The notes under the pieces are model-generated. The model saw only the letters and a list, made by a program, of their open reading frames with translations, did no database searches and was not told the DNA's origin. Of a DNA stretch of 64,000 nt, positions 44,026-52,976 are shown in pieces (positions within the stretch are counted from its first letter, which is position 1; each line of letters begins with the position of its first letter). The position numbers were made by a program, and so were the translations under genes. The stretch is from Streptomyces sp. NK08204 (lineage in GTDB: Bacteria; Actinomycetota; Actinomycetes; Streptomycetales; Streptomycetaceae). The stretch is from assembly GCF_020400585.1 (NCBI RefSeq), contig NZ_JAINVF010000023.1, positions 48,845 to 112,844 on the forward strand, in the 5' to 3' direction.

Positions 44026-46710
44026 TCAGGGCTGTGTTCCGAAGAGAGTGAGTTCCTCGAAATCCGGGACATAGCGGGCTGCCCGTTCCTCAAGAACATC
44101 GCGATTGCCGCCGAGGCCGAGCAACAGGGTGCGCTCGCGGGCACCCTCGGGGAGCAGCTCGGTGACGGCGGTGACCAGGGCCCAGAAGGCAGGCTCCGTA
44201 CCCGCGCCGGATGTGCCCAGCAGTGCGTCCAGCTCCTGTCGGCGCCCCTGGTCGTGGAGGAGACAGGCTGCGTGCATGACGTCCACCCAGGAGGGTCGCT
44301 GGCCAAGCCTGAGAGGGCCCCGCTCGTGGGGGGCTAGCAGCTTGTAGTCGGTCCCTGACTTCTTCACCAGCCCACCGCGGGCGGTCAGCGAGTCGAGGTG
44401 CAGGTCGAAGGCTCGGCACAGCATGTAAGCCTCGTCAGCGGGAATCGCAAGGCCGTCGTAGGCCCATCGCCATGTCAGGTAAAAGAGCGAACTGCTGTCA
44501 AGACGCTCCAGTGACTCTCCCCGGGTTAGAGCCCGAGTGGCGTGTCGGGCAACCGCTTGTCGAGCCAGCACCATGAGTTCGTCAACCTCCACCTCCTCAC
44601 CAGACAGCCGTAGAACACGGGAATACTTCGCGAACACCTCGAAGGCAGGCCCGATGGCAGAGACGAAGTAGTCCGCCCCGGACAGCTTCATATCCTCGAA
44701 CACCTCGAGACGCTCGGTGATTCGCGCGTCGAGATCGCGCACCACGTCGTCATAAAAGCCATCGGTCGTGGTTGAAATCTTCCGGCAGACCAGGACAATC
44801 GAGGAGGCCAATACGGAGCCGATGTTGTCGGTCGTACGACCGTTGCGCTCAGATTGCATCGGCCACGATGTGGTAACGACAAGTCCTGATCGACGCAGAG
44901 CGCGCAGCAAGTGTTCCCAAGCAGCGGTATCGGTGTGGGCGAAGACGAGAGAGACAATTCCGTCGTCCGAGACCACACGAGCGACCTCGTTGAGGGCCCG
45001 CTGGAGGCGGGTCTCGAATTCGTCGCGAGATATGTACTCGGCGGACTCGCGCTGCGCCCGATTTTGGATCACCTCGGCACGCTTGGGAGTAAGGGCCGTA
45101 GCGAAGAGTTCGGGGTAGAGATGGCCGATGGATCGCTTGAGCCAGACATAGAAGAAGTCCGAAAGGTCGCCGTATTGGAACGCATCGTAGTACGGCGGAT
45201 CTATGATGACAGCATCGAACTCCCCATCGGCGAACGGTAGCTGCTGTGCATTTGCTCGTTGGACGCGGACCGGGTTACCGGGGTTGGCAACGGCGCAATG
45301 GTGAAATGCCTGTGTGATCCAGGTCAATGCGCTGGTCCAGCCGCTAGGACCAGCACCGAAAGGGTCAATCTCGGTGAAGTCCCAGGCCATACGTATTGCC
45401 TGCTGGGGGAAGGTGCTCCTTGGGGCTTCAACTGTGGGGCGCCAGGTCGTAAAGGACGAATTGTAGTCCACGATCCGATCAACTGCCAGCCCTAGATAAG
45501 TTGCCAGAGCTTGTGCTCGTTCCGGCTCAACCCCTTGCTCCAGCATCGCTGCGTGGGCCTTTCGCACGGCCTGGGCAAGTACGCCGAGCACGAGGCGCTG
45601 GCGCGGGGTGAACATGCCCGCCCAGGTGTCAATGCCATACGTCAGATTGGGGTATCGCCGGTACTGCGAAGCTGTCACCCGCTCGTCCGGAATGGCCGTA
45701 GTGCCGTCCGGGTAGTCCTCCAGGCTCTCCGCTTCGATTGCGGCCTGTTCGATCGCCATTAGATCGGAAACTGTGGGCTCACGGTAGGTGCGCACCCCAT
45801 TGGCGTCGATATCGAGTACCGCGTACAAGTAGTGCCCGAAGCCTTGCTCGCGTGCGTATGCCCGCAACTCACGATCGGGGCGAGCAGTACCGCAGGCCGG
45901 GCAGGTGGCGGTTACCTGTGACCCACGGCTGGTCTTGGTGCCCACTCGCCAGTCGCTTCCGTCGCCTGGCGGTCCCTCGGCAAGGCGCAGCTCGATCCGG
46001 TCCTTATCTATGTCGTAGTCGACCCGTACCTTGTGGCGAGTAGAGTCGGCCACTTTCCGGGAAGAGATGAGCGGAACGGTGCGGCCACAGTGAGGGTCGG
46101 CGCAGGTCATCGTTCGCGACCAGAAGTACACCGCGGGCCGGCTGCCATCGTTAGTGCGGGGCAGTACCTCAACGAGGCGACTGTCCGCCACTTCGCGCAC
46201 CCAGGCAGCCCAGTGCGTCAGTTCCTCGGTGAAGGGGCGCCCGCCGTTCTCGTCGATGCCGCCGAAGCGGGCGGGATACTCCAATGTGCAGCGCTGGATG
46301 AGGTGGGCGACCGGGTTGATGTCAACAGCGGTCGTGTCACAGCCGAGACGGGCAGCCTCCAGGGGTATGGCACCGCCCCCGGCGAAGCAGTCGAGCACCT
46401 TGGCACGCTGCTGAGGCCAGGCTGCGGTTAGGGCATCGCGCAGTGGGGCTAGCGCTCCGGGTTTGGCGGCTGCTTCGAAGCGAGCAGCATTACCAATGTC
46501 GGTAAGAAGTCCATCCCTGGTGCGCGGACTCTCAGGCCCAGGATCGGGAATCAGGCTAGCGAGCACCACGGTGCGGGCCATAGCCAGCGGCCTACGTGCC
46601 CACCACAGGTGCATGGTGGAGATATGGCCGTGCCGTAGATGCTTCTCCCGGTCGGATGCCGCATTCACCGTGACGAGGGGGAGCTTCTCCTCGATGAGAG
46701 CACGTTTCAC
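44026..46710 (-). CDS. DUF1156 adenine-specific DNA methyltransferase
   Basis: 894 residues. The N-terminus MKRALIEEKLPLVTVNAASD and HLWWARRPLAMARTVVLASL is the DUF1156 signature. The SAM-binding motif I FAGGGAIPLEAA starts at residue 109 and the catalytic motif IV is DPPY at 504-507. A four-Cys cluster (CADPHC, CPACG) suggests a zinc ribbon about residues 200-275. The family contains the PglX-type methylase of BREX type 3 and probably marks host DNA at N6-adenine. Its start overlaps the helicase stop by four bases. Confidence 0.9.
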   Translation of the reverse strand: MKRALIEEKLPLVTVNAASDREKHLRHGHISTMHLWWARRPLAMARTVVLASLIPDPGPESPRTRDGLLTDIGNAARFEAAAKPGALAPLRDALTAAWPQQRAKVLDCFAGGGAIPLEAARLGCDTTAVDINPVAHLIQRCTLEYPARFGGIDENGGRPFTEELTHWAAWVREVADSRLVEVLPRTNDGSRPAVYFWSRTMTCADPHCGRTVPLISSRKVADSTRHKVRVDYDIDKDRIELRLAEGPPGDGSDWRVGTKTSRGSQVTATCPACGTARPDRELRAYAREQGFGHYLYAVLDIDANGVRTYREPTVSDLMAIEQAAIEAESLEDYPDGTTAIPDERVTASQYRRYPNLTYGIDTWAGMFTPRQRLVLGVLAQAVRKAHAAMLEQGVEPERAQALATYLGLAVDRIVDYNSSFTTWRPTVEAPRSTFPQQAIRMAWDFTEIDPFGAGPSGWTSALTWITQAFHHCAVANPGNPVRVQRANAQQLPFADGEFDAVIIDPPYYDAFQYGDLSDFFYVWLKRSIGHLYPELFATALTPKRAEVIQNRAQRESAEYISRDEFETRLQRALNEVARVVSDDGIVSLVFAHTDTAAWEHLLRALRRSGLVVTTSWPMQSERNGRTTDNIGSVLASSIVLVCRKISTTTDGFYDDVVRDLDARITERLEVFEDMKLSGADYFVSAIGPAFEVFAKYSRVLRLSGEEVEVDELMVLARQAVARHATRALTRGESLERLDSSSLFYLTWRWAYDGLAIPADEAYMLCRAFDLHLDSLTARGGLVKKSGTDYKLLAPHERGPLRLGQRPSWVDVMHAACLLHDQGRRQELDALLGTSGAGTEPAFWALVTAVTELLPEGARERTLLLGLGGNRDVLEERAARYVPDFEELTLFGTQP

Positions 46711-49700
46711 GGCGAGTCCCCTTCCGCGGCCTGTGCAGCGTCGATGATGGGCCCGGGGGCGATGCCGTAGCGGACCTCCTGAGTGGGCTTAAAGCTGCCG
46801 GCCAACGTGGTGACCGGATCTTGGATGCGATAGAGACGGGGCTGCTCAGACGCGCAGTCAAGCACTACATACAGCCAGTAGGCGGGACCGAACTTGCCCG
46901 CCGCTATGTACTCGGACCACGTGAGTTCCACGGAGCCAACTCCCGAGCGGCCCTTGACCTCGATGTAGCGGGTGCCGTCCCTACGCTCAGATATAAGGTC
47001 GAACCCCAGGTGTTCTACCTCAACAGACCTGAGCTCCTCCGAGCCATGGGCGTACTCGTGGTCCATGCTGATCTTGACGGCGATGCGCTCGATCTCTCTG
47101 TCGCTCAGCCCATTGCTGGCTCCCGTTCCGCCTCGAGAGGTCTGGTGCGGAATGTGCTCGGCTGGGGAGGGGAGCAACAAGGCTTGGGCGATGACGGTGA
47201 CGGGGCCGCGGTCGACCTGTCGGGTGCGGGCTGTGTCGGCGATGCGCCGGTCCCGGCGCTCAACTGCAGTACGACGCAGCAGTTCGACTCGGCGGTAGCG
47301 CCCCTCTGCGCCCGTGATGCCCTGTTCCATCTCTTCTTCGAGGTCGTACAGCTCGCCGTCGTAGCGTGCCAGGAGGGCGCGGAACGACGTGTGCAGAAAT
47401 TCCTCCTGGATGTCGGCAGTCCGCTTTCGCCGGTCCCGTACTTCCATCAGCCGGTCCTCGTACACGTTCCGGCGGGCCCAGGTGATCAGCTTTTGCTCCG
47501 GGAGCGGGGATGGCCGTAGGCCCATTTCGTGATCGGGAAGCCTTCCGGCCAGTAGGTCGTACAGAGCGCCGCCGACGGGGCGGAACTCACCTTCGGACTC
47601 GATGATGGACGCCATGCTGCGATGCACCGTTGTGCGATGGCCGTCGACGACCTCCCCCTGCAGTATGTGCAGCAAAGCCGGCGCGCTCAGCGCCGGGTCG
47701 TGGAAAACCGCACCGCGCGACAGGTTCTCGCCGGTCTGCTCAATGACGTGGTCAAGTAGCGCCTCGAACAATGGATGACCAGGGCCACAGAGTTCGGGAC
47801 GTGGTGCGCCAAGCTCCGAGTCCTGGGCCAGTCGTTGGACGGCGACCGTCTTGTCGAAGGTGATCCTCTCGTAGGCAGGCTGCAGTTGCCGCATGGTGCC
47901 ACGGTCACGATCTCGGGCGATGAGGATGTCGGGCGTCCGGGAGACCCTGATGCTGGCCCGATCCAGTCGCTCCTCCGCCCGGCCTTGCAGGTGGTCAACG
48001 GCATCCAGGAAGAAGCGCTTGAGGTGCTCCGGCGGAAGGCGCCGTTCCTCGGCCCTGGTGGTAGCCCGTCGGTGGAGCCGCCAGTCGATGTGCCCGGTAG
48101 CCAGTGCCTTCTCCGAGAGCTCCCGCATCCGCTCGATTAGGCGCTCGTCAAATTCGCCCTCCTGTGCGCCGAACTCGTTGAGTGCTTCCTCAGGGGTGCG
48201 CTCATCGGAGATGACCGATTCGAGTAGTTCGGGAAGGCGGTAGCCGGCCAGAATCTCGCCAATGACATCGAAGACCTGGTCGCCCAGGGCTTCGTTCTTT
48301 CGCATAGTCTCGATTTTTCCGAGCACCGTGCCCAGTACATGGCCCTCTTTGGTGTTCGCCGCGACCAGATTGAAGATATGGACATCTTCCGTCTGGCCGA
48401 TACGGTGCACCCGCCCCATCCGCTGCTCCAAGCGGTTGGGATTCCAGGGGATGTCGTAATTGACCATCAAATGGCAGAATTGGAGGTTGATGCCTTCACC
48501 GGCCGCCTCCGTGGCCACCATGATCTGTGCATGCTCACGGAAATCCCGCTCAGCCTGGACCCGGTCGGCCGGCCGCAGTCCGCCATGGATCGCTGTGACG
48601 TCGAAGCGCGATGACAGCTCGTCGACCAGGAAGTCCAGGGTGTCCTTGTGCTCGGTGAAGATCAGGAGCTTCTTTGAGGCGTCGTCGCCCACCCCGTACG
48701 TGTCTAGGATCTTCCATAACTCGCCGAGCTTGACTTCGCCACCCTGCAGTTCGGTCTCCTCAGCCTGCGCAAGGAGCGGCCTGAGCAGCTCGAGTTCGGC
48801 TTCGACCTCTTCTGGTGTACGAAAGAGTGCGACCTGGTCGAGAGCCTGTTCCTCGAGGGCCCAGCGCTCGTTCTCGGGGCGGTCACCGTTGGCATCGCGA
48901 TCGAACTCAGGGGCCCCGATGCCAGCGTAGTGGCCGGAGGGTTGATCCAACTCGCGTTCCAGGCGCTCGACCCGACGGCGCAAGGTTCGGGTGATTGCCC
49001 GGACAGATGAGGCCAGACGTCGCTGCATGGTGGTCAGGGCGAACCCTGACACTGACGCTCGCCCGCTGTCGGCCCGTTCCCGGCGTATCTCGGTGAGCCC
49101 TTGAGTGATGAAGCGGGACACCCGCTTGTACAGCTCCCACTCGGAGCCCTCGAGGGCGTAGGTGATTGTGTGAGCCGTACGCGGCCGGAAGAGCGCACGA
49201 CCGCGCAGGTCCACCATCTGCTCCTTTGTGGTCCTGGAGTAATGGTGAGGCATGATCTCCACGCGCTCGGGACAGCGGTCGCCATATGCATCGCCGTCCA
49301 GCAGGCGCATCAGCCCCCAGAGGGACTCCTCACGGCCCGAGTGTGGAGTTGCGGTAAGGAGAAGCAGCCGGTCAGCCTGGCGCGCCACACGCTCGGCAGC
49401 CTTGTAACGGTCGGTGCGGCGGTCGATCGCACCCCGCTTGTTGATCTTGAGGGTATAGCCGTGGGCCTCGTCGAGAACCGCTAAGTCCCAAGACCGCTGG
49501 GCAGCAGCGAACGATTCCAGCACCGATTCGGTCTTCAACAGGTCGCGGGAGACGATGAAAACCCCGTCTGCCTCCCAAGGGTTGACCATCGGGTCTGCAT
49601 CGATAGTCTCCCGCGTGATCCGGCGCGCAGCGATCCGGAAACGCTCATCCAGTTCACGCTGCCACTGGAAGCCGAGGTTGGCGGGGGCAACGATCAGTAC

Positions 49701-50159
49701 ACGGTCGGCCGCACCACGGAGCTGCAGCTCCTTGATGTAGAGCCCAGTCATGATCGTCTTTCCTGCCCCCGGATCGTCCGCGAGGAGGAAGCGGAGTCGA
49801 GGCTCCTGGAGGAACTTGCCGTACACCGCTTCGAGCTGGTGCGGAAGCGGCTCGATGCTCGAGACGGCCAGAGCACCCATGTCGTGCTGGAACCGAGTGC
49901 GGATCCGGCGAGCCTCTACACCGAGCCGGAACGACTGCGCATCTGCGTCGAAGGAACGCTCGCTGGTGGAGTCAATGACCTCAATCTCCGGCAGCTCATC
50001 CTCGGATAAGCTCACGCGGCGGAAGTCCCCGGCCTCCCCCTCCAGCAGGAACTCCCAGAAGCTGCCAGGCTGTACCTGGATCACGGTCGCCGGGTCCGCA
50101 TGTCCAGGCAGACGCAGTCGTGCCCCAGGAACCAGCTTCTGCGGGTCAAAAACTGACAC
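46707..50159 (-). CDS. SNF2-type DEAH helicase with C-terminal DUF3883
   Basis: 1150 residues. Helicase motifs: I DDPGAGKT (128-135), II DEAH (230-233), III LTATPHSG, and VI QRMGRVHRIGQ with the C-terminal helicase lobe (about 500-640). Residues about 1040-1130 form a DUF3883 nuclease-like domain (LGFDLISERRDGTRYIEVKGR), with the E-V-K of restriction-enzyme folds. Related helicases are DrmD in DISARM and BrxH in BREX. It is first in the operon and divergent from the AlbA_2 gene. Confidence 0.9.
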   Translation of the reverse strand: MSVFDPQKLVPGARLRLPGHADPATVIQVQPGSFWEFLLEGEAGDFRRVSLSEDELPEIEVIDSTSERSFDADAQSFRLGVEARRIRTRFQHDMGALAVSSIEPLPHQLEAVYGKFLQEPRLRFLLADDPGAGKTIMTGLYIKELQLRGAADRVLIVAPANLGFQWQRELDERFRIAARRITRETIDADPMVNPWEADGVFIVSRDLLKTESVLESFAAAQRSWDLAVLDEAHGYTLKINKRGAIDRRTDRYKAAERVARQADRLLLLTATPHSGREESLWGLMRLLDGDAYGDRCPERVEIMPHHYSRTTKEQMVDLRGRALFRPRTAHTITYALEGSEWELYKRVSRFITQGLTEIRRERADSGRASVSGFALTTMQRRLASSVRAITRTLRRRVERLERELDQPSGHYAGIGAPEFDRDANGDRPENERWALEEQALDQVALFRTPEEVEAELELLRPLLAQAEETELQGGEVKLGELWKILDTYGVGDDASKKLLIFTEHKDTLDFLVDELSSRFDVTAIHGGLRPADRVQAERDFREHAQIMVATEAAGEGINLQFCHLMVNYDIPWNPNRLEQRMGRVHRIGQTEDVHIFNLVAANTKEGHVLGTVLGKIETMRKNEALGDQVFDVIGEILAGYRLPELLESVISDERTPEEALNEFGAQEGEFDERLIERMRELSEKALATGHIDWRLHRRATTRAEERRLPPEHLKRFFLDAVDHLQGRAEERLDRASIRVSRTPDILIARDRDRGTMRQLQPAYERITFDKTVAVQRLAQDSELGAPRPELCGPGHPLFEALLDHVIEQTGENLSRGAVFHDPALSAPALLHILQGEVVDGHRTTVHRSMASIIESEGEFRPVGGALYDLLAGRLPDHEMGLRPSPLPEQKLITWARRNVYEDRLMEVRDRRKRTADIQEEFLHTSFRALLARYDGELYDLEEEMEQGITGAEGRYRRVELLRRTAVERRDRRIADTARTRQVDRGPVTVIAQALLLPSPAEHIPHQTSRGGTGASNGLSDREIERIAVKISMDHEYAHGSEELRSVEVEHLGFDLISERRDGTRYIEVKGRSGVGSVELTWSEYIAAGKFGPAYWLYVVLDCASEQPRLYRIQDPVTTLAGSFKPTQEVRYGIAPGPIIDAAQAAEGDSP

Positions 50160-50325
50160 CCGCGCCCCTCCCCGTCAGTGTGTGCGCCCCCAGCGCGCTG
50201 ACCAAACGCATATGCGCAAAGATCGTACAGTCTAACCGGCGCGGTCATAGCTGTCAGCGTCTCAACCGGCGTCCCGCGCAGGGAGATTGGCGTAGCCGCG
50301 CCTCGGTCGGTCGTACGCTACTCAG
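50160..50325. promoter_or_regulatory. Divergent promoter region of the defence operon
   Basis: 166 bases between the helicase start and the AlbA_2 gene start, more A/T-rich than the surroundings (GCATATGCGCAAAGATCGTACAGTCTAACC). It must carry both promoters; no operator could be defined. Confidence 0.45.
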
Positions 50326-51654
50326 GTGACTGTGAGGATTCCCAGAGTCGCCCAGCTCGTGGGGGCGGACTTCGACCACGTTGAGCGAAGCCATCTGGCC
50401 GCGCTCTGCTCCCAGAGCGCGGCCGAGGACATCGACCTGGACTTCAAGCAGGACAACGCCTACACGAAGGACGGCGACGGCCAGGACGAGCTCGCCAAGG
50501 ATGTCACCGCCATGGCCAACGCCCGCGGTGGTCTGATCGTCGTGGGTATCGCTGAGGATGGGCAGGGCAATGCCGGGAGGCTCTGCCCTGTGACGATCAG
50601 CGACAAGATCCACAATCAGCTCGTGGCAGCGCTGCGCAGCCGGGTCTTCCCGTTCCTGCCTCCTGACTTCCGGATACGCATGGTCGCGGACGACGTGGCC
50701 ACTCCGGACCTGGGATACATCCTTATCGGCATCCCCCGGAGTCCGATTGCCCCGCATGCAGTCCGTCCGGTCGGAGGGAAAGGGCAGCAGCGGTACGGTT
50801 ACGCACGTCGGCTCGGTCGTACGACAGCCTGGCTGGATGAGTCCGAGATTGCCGCTCTCTATCGTGACCGGTTCCGACAGGCAGAGGACCACACACAGCG
50901 CGTACGCCGGCAGCTCCGGGACGACACAGCATGGCTCCCCGAGAGCGGCGACGGCGGCCTGGCGCTGCAGCTGTCGGTTGTTCCTTCTGTAGGTGCGGAG
51001 CGACGTATCGACCGTACCTTCGTCCAGGAGGTGCGCTCATTTCTCGGCTTGCTCACCCAACCTGGGCGAGCCCCATCCGCCGCTCTGCCGCGTGCCTTGT
51101 TGTCGCAGCCGCCCCAGATTCGGCGGGGCCGCATGAGGGTTGCAGGGCCGGGGATCCATGCGGTCTGGCACTCGGACGGCGGAGCAACTCTTCAGGTGAC
51201 TCTTGCTGCGGACTCTGGTGTCCCCGTGCTTAACCTCACTCGGCTGGAACACCAGCTGCTCTGCATCCTGCACCTTGCCTGCGCCTACGCTGAATGGGCA
51301 GGTGCATACGGGGATGCCGACGTGATGGCAAGCACAGCCTCGCCGCCCGAGGTGCACCTCGACCGCACCCCTCCCAACGGAAGTGCTCGCTACGTTCCTG
51401 GAGTGCCTGTGACGAGTGACGCGGGCACTCCATGCCACCACATTGGCTACCTGGAGGCACTGGCGAACGGCGGCTACCAATTGAGGTCCATGGCCCGCAA
51501 CATCTCGATGGATCTGCTTGCCGACTACGGCGTGTACGAACCTACGCTGCTACGCGATGACGGAGAAGTGAGGTCGGAGCGCCTCGCTGTAGCCGAGCGC
51601 CTGCAGATAGAGGCATGGATGGCCTTGGGCAGAGAGCACTCAGTCAGTAGCTGA
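50326..51654 (+). CDS. AlbA_2 (Schlafen-like) domain protein
   Basis: 442 residues from GTG 50326. The N-terminal AlbA_2 domain reads DIDLDFKQDNAYTKDGDGQ...ANARGGLIVVGIAEDGQG, with the glutamate/lysine set and Gly-rich turn of Schlafen AlbA_2 proteins. The C-terminal 220 residues have no family I recognise. AlbA_2 proteins bind nucleic acid or nucleotides and recur as toxins or regulators in defence islands. Divergent from the helicase-methylase-ATPase operon, it may be its regulator or an extra effector. Confidence 0.8.
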   Translation: MTVRIPRVAQLVGADFDHVERSHLAALCSQSAAEDIDLDFKQDNAYTKDGDGQDELAKDVTAMANARGGLIVVGIAEDGQGNAGRLCPVTISDKIHNQLVAALRSRVFPFLPPDFRIRMVADDVATPDLGYILIGIPRSPIAPHAVRPVGGKGQQRYGYARRLGRTTAWLDESEIAALYRDRFRQAEDHTQRVRRQLRDDTAWLPESGDGGLALQLSVVPSVGAERRIDRTFVQEVRSFLGLLTQPGRAPSAALPRALLSQPPQIRRGRMRVAGPGIHAVWHSDGGATLQVTLAADSGVPVLNLTRLEHQLLCILHLACAYAEWAGAYGDADVMASTASPPEVHLDRTPPNGSARYVPGVPVTSDAGTPCHHIGYLEALANGGYQLRSMARNISMDLLADYGVYEPTLLRDDGEVRSERLAVAERLQIEAWMALGREHSVSS

Positions 51655-51731
51655 ACAGCGGAGCCCTGAGGTCCTGCTGGGCTCTGCTGATGTGGCTCAC
51701 GTCCGCGTCCTTGCCATATCGACCCTGTTCT

Positions 51732-52904
51732 CTACCTCAAGCACTTCTGCACCGCGTCGACCAGAGATGCCGCACGGACATCGCCGGTCCCTCCGACGAC
51801 GTTGTTCATGGCGTACCCAAAGGCAACACCTTGCCCCGGATCGGCGAAAGCGAGTGACCCGCCTCGGCCGGTGTGGCCGAAGGAGCGTGGGCCCATCATC
51901 GGGTTGCTCCCGGTGGGCAGCATGTACCCGGCGCTGAAGCGGCTCGGGATCAGCATGACCTGGTCCTTCCCGCTGGCCTGCTCCTCGGTCGCTGACGCCA
52001 GGGCGTCCGGGGAGAGCAGGCGCACGCCGTCCACCTCGCCGATCAGCGCGGCATACATGCGGGCAAGAGCGCGTGCGGTGCCGATGCCGTTGGAGGCCGG
52101 GAGCTCCGCAGCCTGCACCTCTGGCGAGTCGAAGTCGATTTCAGGCGGGTCGGTGACGGCGTACGCCCTGTTGCTGAATGAGTTCGGGTCCCGCCAAGCG
52201 GCGACCTGCTCACGGAGTTCCTTGGGGACCGACTCGGTGGGCAGGGTGGTGAGATCGACGTCCGGCCGCTGGTACACCATGCGGCTGACTCGGTCGCGTT
52301 CGCTGGAGGGCAGACCGATGAAGAAGTCCAATCCCAGTGGAGCCGCGATCTCGTCGGCGAAGAAGCGGCCCGGTGAGCGGCCGGACACCCGTCGGATCAC
52401 CTCGCCGACCAGCCAGCCCCAGGTCCGGCCGTGGTATCCGTGCGCTGTGCCCGGAGTCCAGAGGGGGCGTTGAGCGGCCAGTGCCGCCGCCATCGGGTGC
52501 CAGGCCAGCGCCTCCTTCAACGGCACCGGCTGATCCAGCGCGACCAGGCCGGCCTGGTGGGACAGGAGCCAGCGCACAGGGATGTCAGCCTTGCCGTTCG
52601 CGGCGAACTCCGGCCAGTACTTCGCGACGGGCGCGTCCAAGTCGAGCGCTCCGCGCTGGACCAGCATGTGCGCCATGGTCGCCGTCGCGCCTTTGGTCGC
52701 CGAGTAGACCAGCTGCAGCGTGTCCCGCGTCCAAAGACCACCGGTTTCGGCGTCGGCCACGCCACCCCACAGGTCCACCACCGGCCGGCCGTTCCGGTAC
52801 ACGCACACCGCCGCGCCGAGGTCCCCGTGCCGGGTGAAGTTCTCCATGAACGCCGCCCGCACCGGCTCGAACCCTGATGCCACCTCACCGTAGATCGTCG
52901 TCAT
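51732..52904 (-). CDS. Serine hydrolase of the beta-lactamase/EstB family
   Basis: About 390 residues from ATG 52904 (ATG 52913 also possible). The catalytic S-x-x-K is SATK (Ser68 in this numbering), with the class C-like Tyr in HGYHGRTWGW and the HTGRGG late motif that replaces KTG. No signal peptide, so it is more likely a cytoplasmic esterase than a resistance enzyme. It ends the group of genes behind the defence operon and has no co-directional partner. Confidence 0.92.
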   Translation of the reverse strand: MTTIYGEVASGFEPVRAAFMENFTRHGDLGAAVCVYRNGRPVVDLWGGVADAETGGLWTRDTLQLVYSATKGATATMAHMLVQRGALDLDAPVAKYWPEFAANGKADIPVRWLLSHQAGLVALDQPVPLKEALAWHPMAAALAAQRPLWTPGTAHGYHGRTWGWLVGEVIRRVSGRSPGRFFADEIAAPLGLDFFIGLPSSERDRVSRMVYQRPDVDLTTLPTESVPKELREQVAAWRDPNSFSNRAYAVTDPPEIDFDSPEVQAAELPASNGIGTARALARMYAALIGEVDGVRLLSPDALASATEEQASGKDQVMLIPSRFSAGYMLPTGSNPMMGPRSFGHTGRGGSLAFADPGQGVAFGYAMNNVVGGTGDVRAASLVDAVQKCLR

Positions 52905-52976
52905 GTCGGCCATCCTGGCAGTCTTGCGGCCCTCTTCACCGAGGCGGGCTCGCCCTGGTTGGTGAGACGGTCGACG

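Noticed and set aside
41189..50159. A complete BREX or DISARM system
   Set aside because: PglZ, BrxA/B, DrmA, DrmB and DrmC are all missing from the operon and its flanks.
51732..52904. A secreted beta-lactamase conferring resistance
   Set aside because: It lacks a signal peptide and the class C KTG motif (HTG here), so an EstB-like esterase is the better call.
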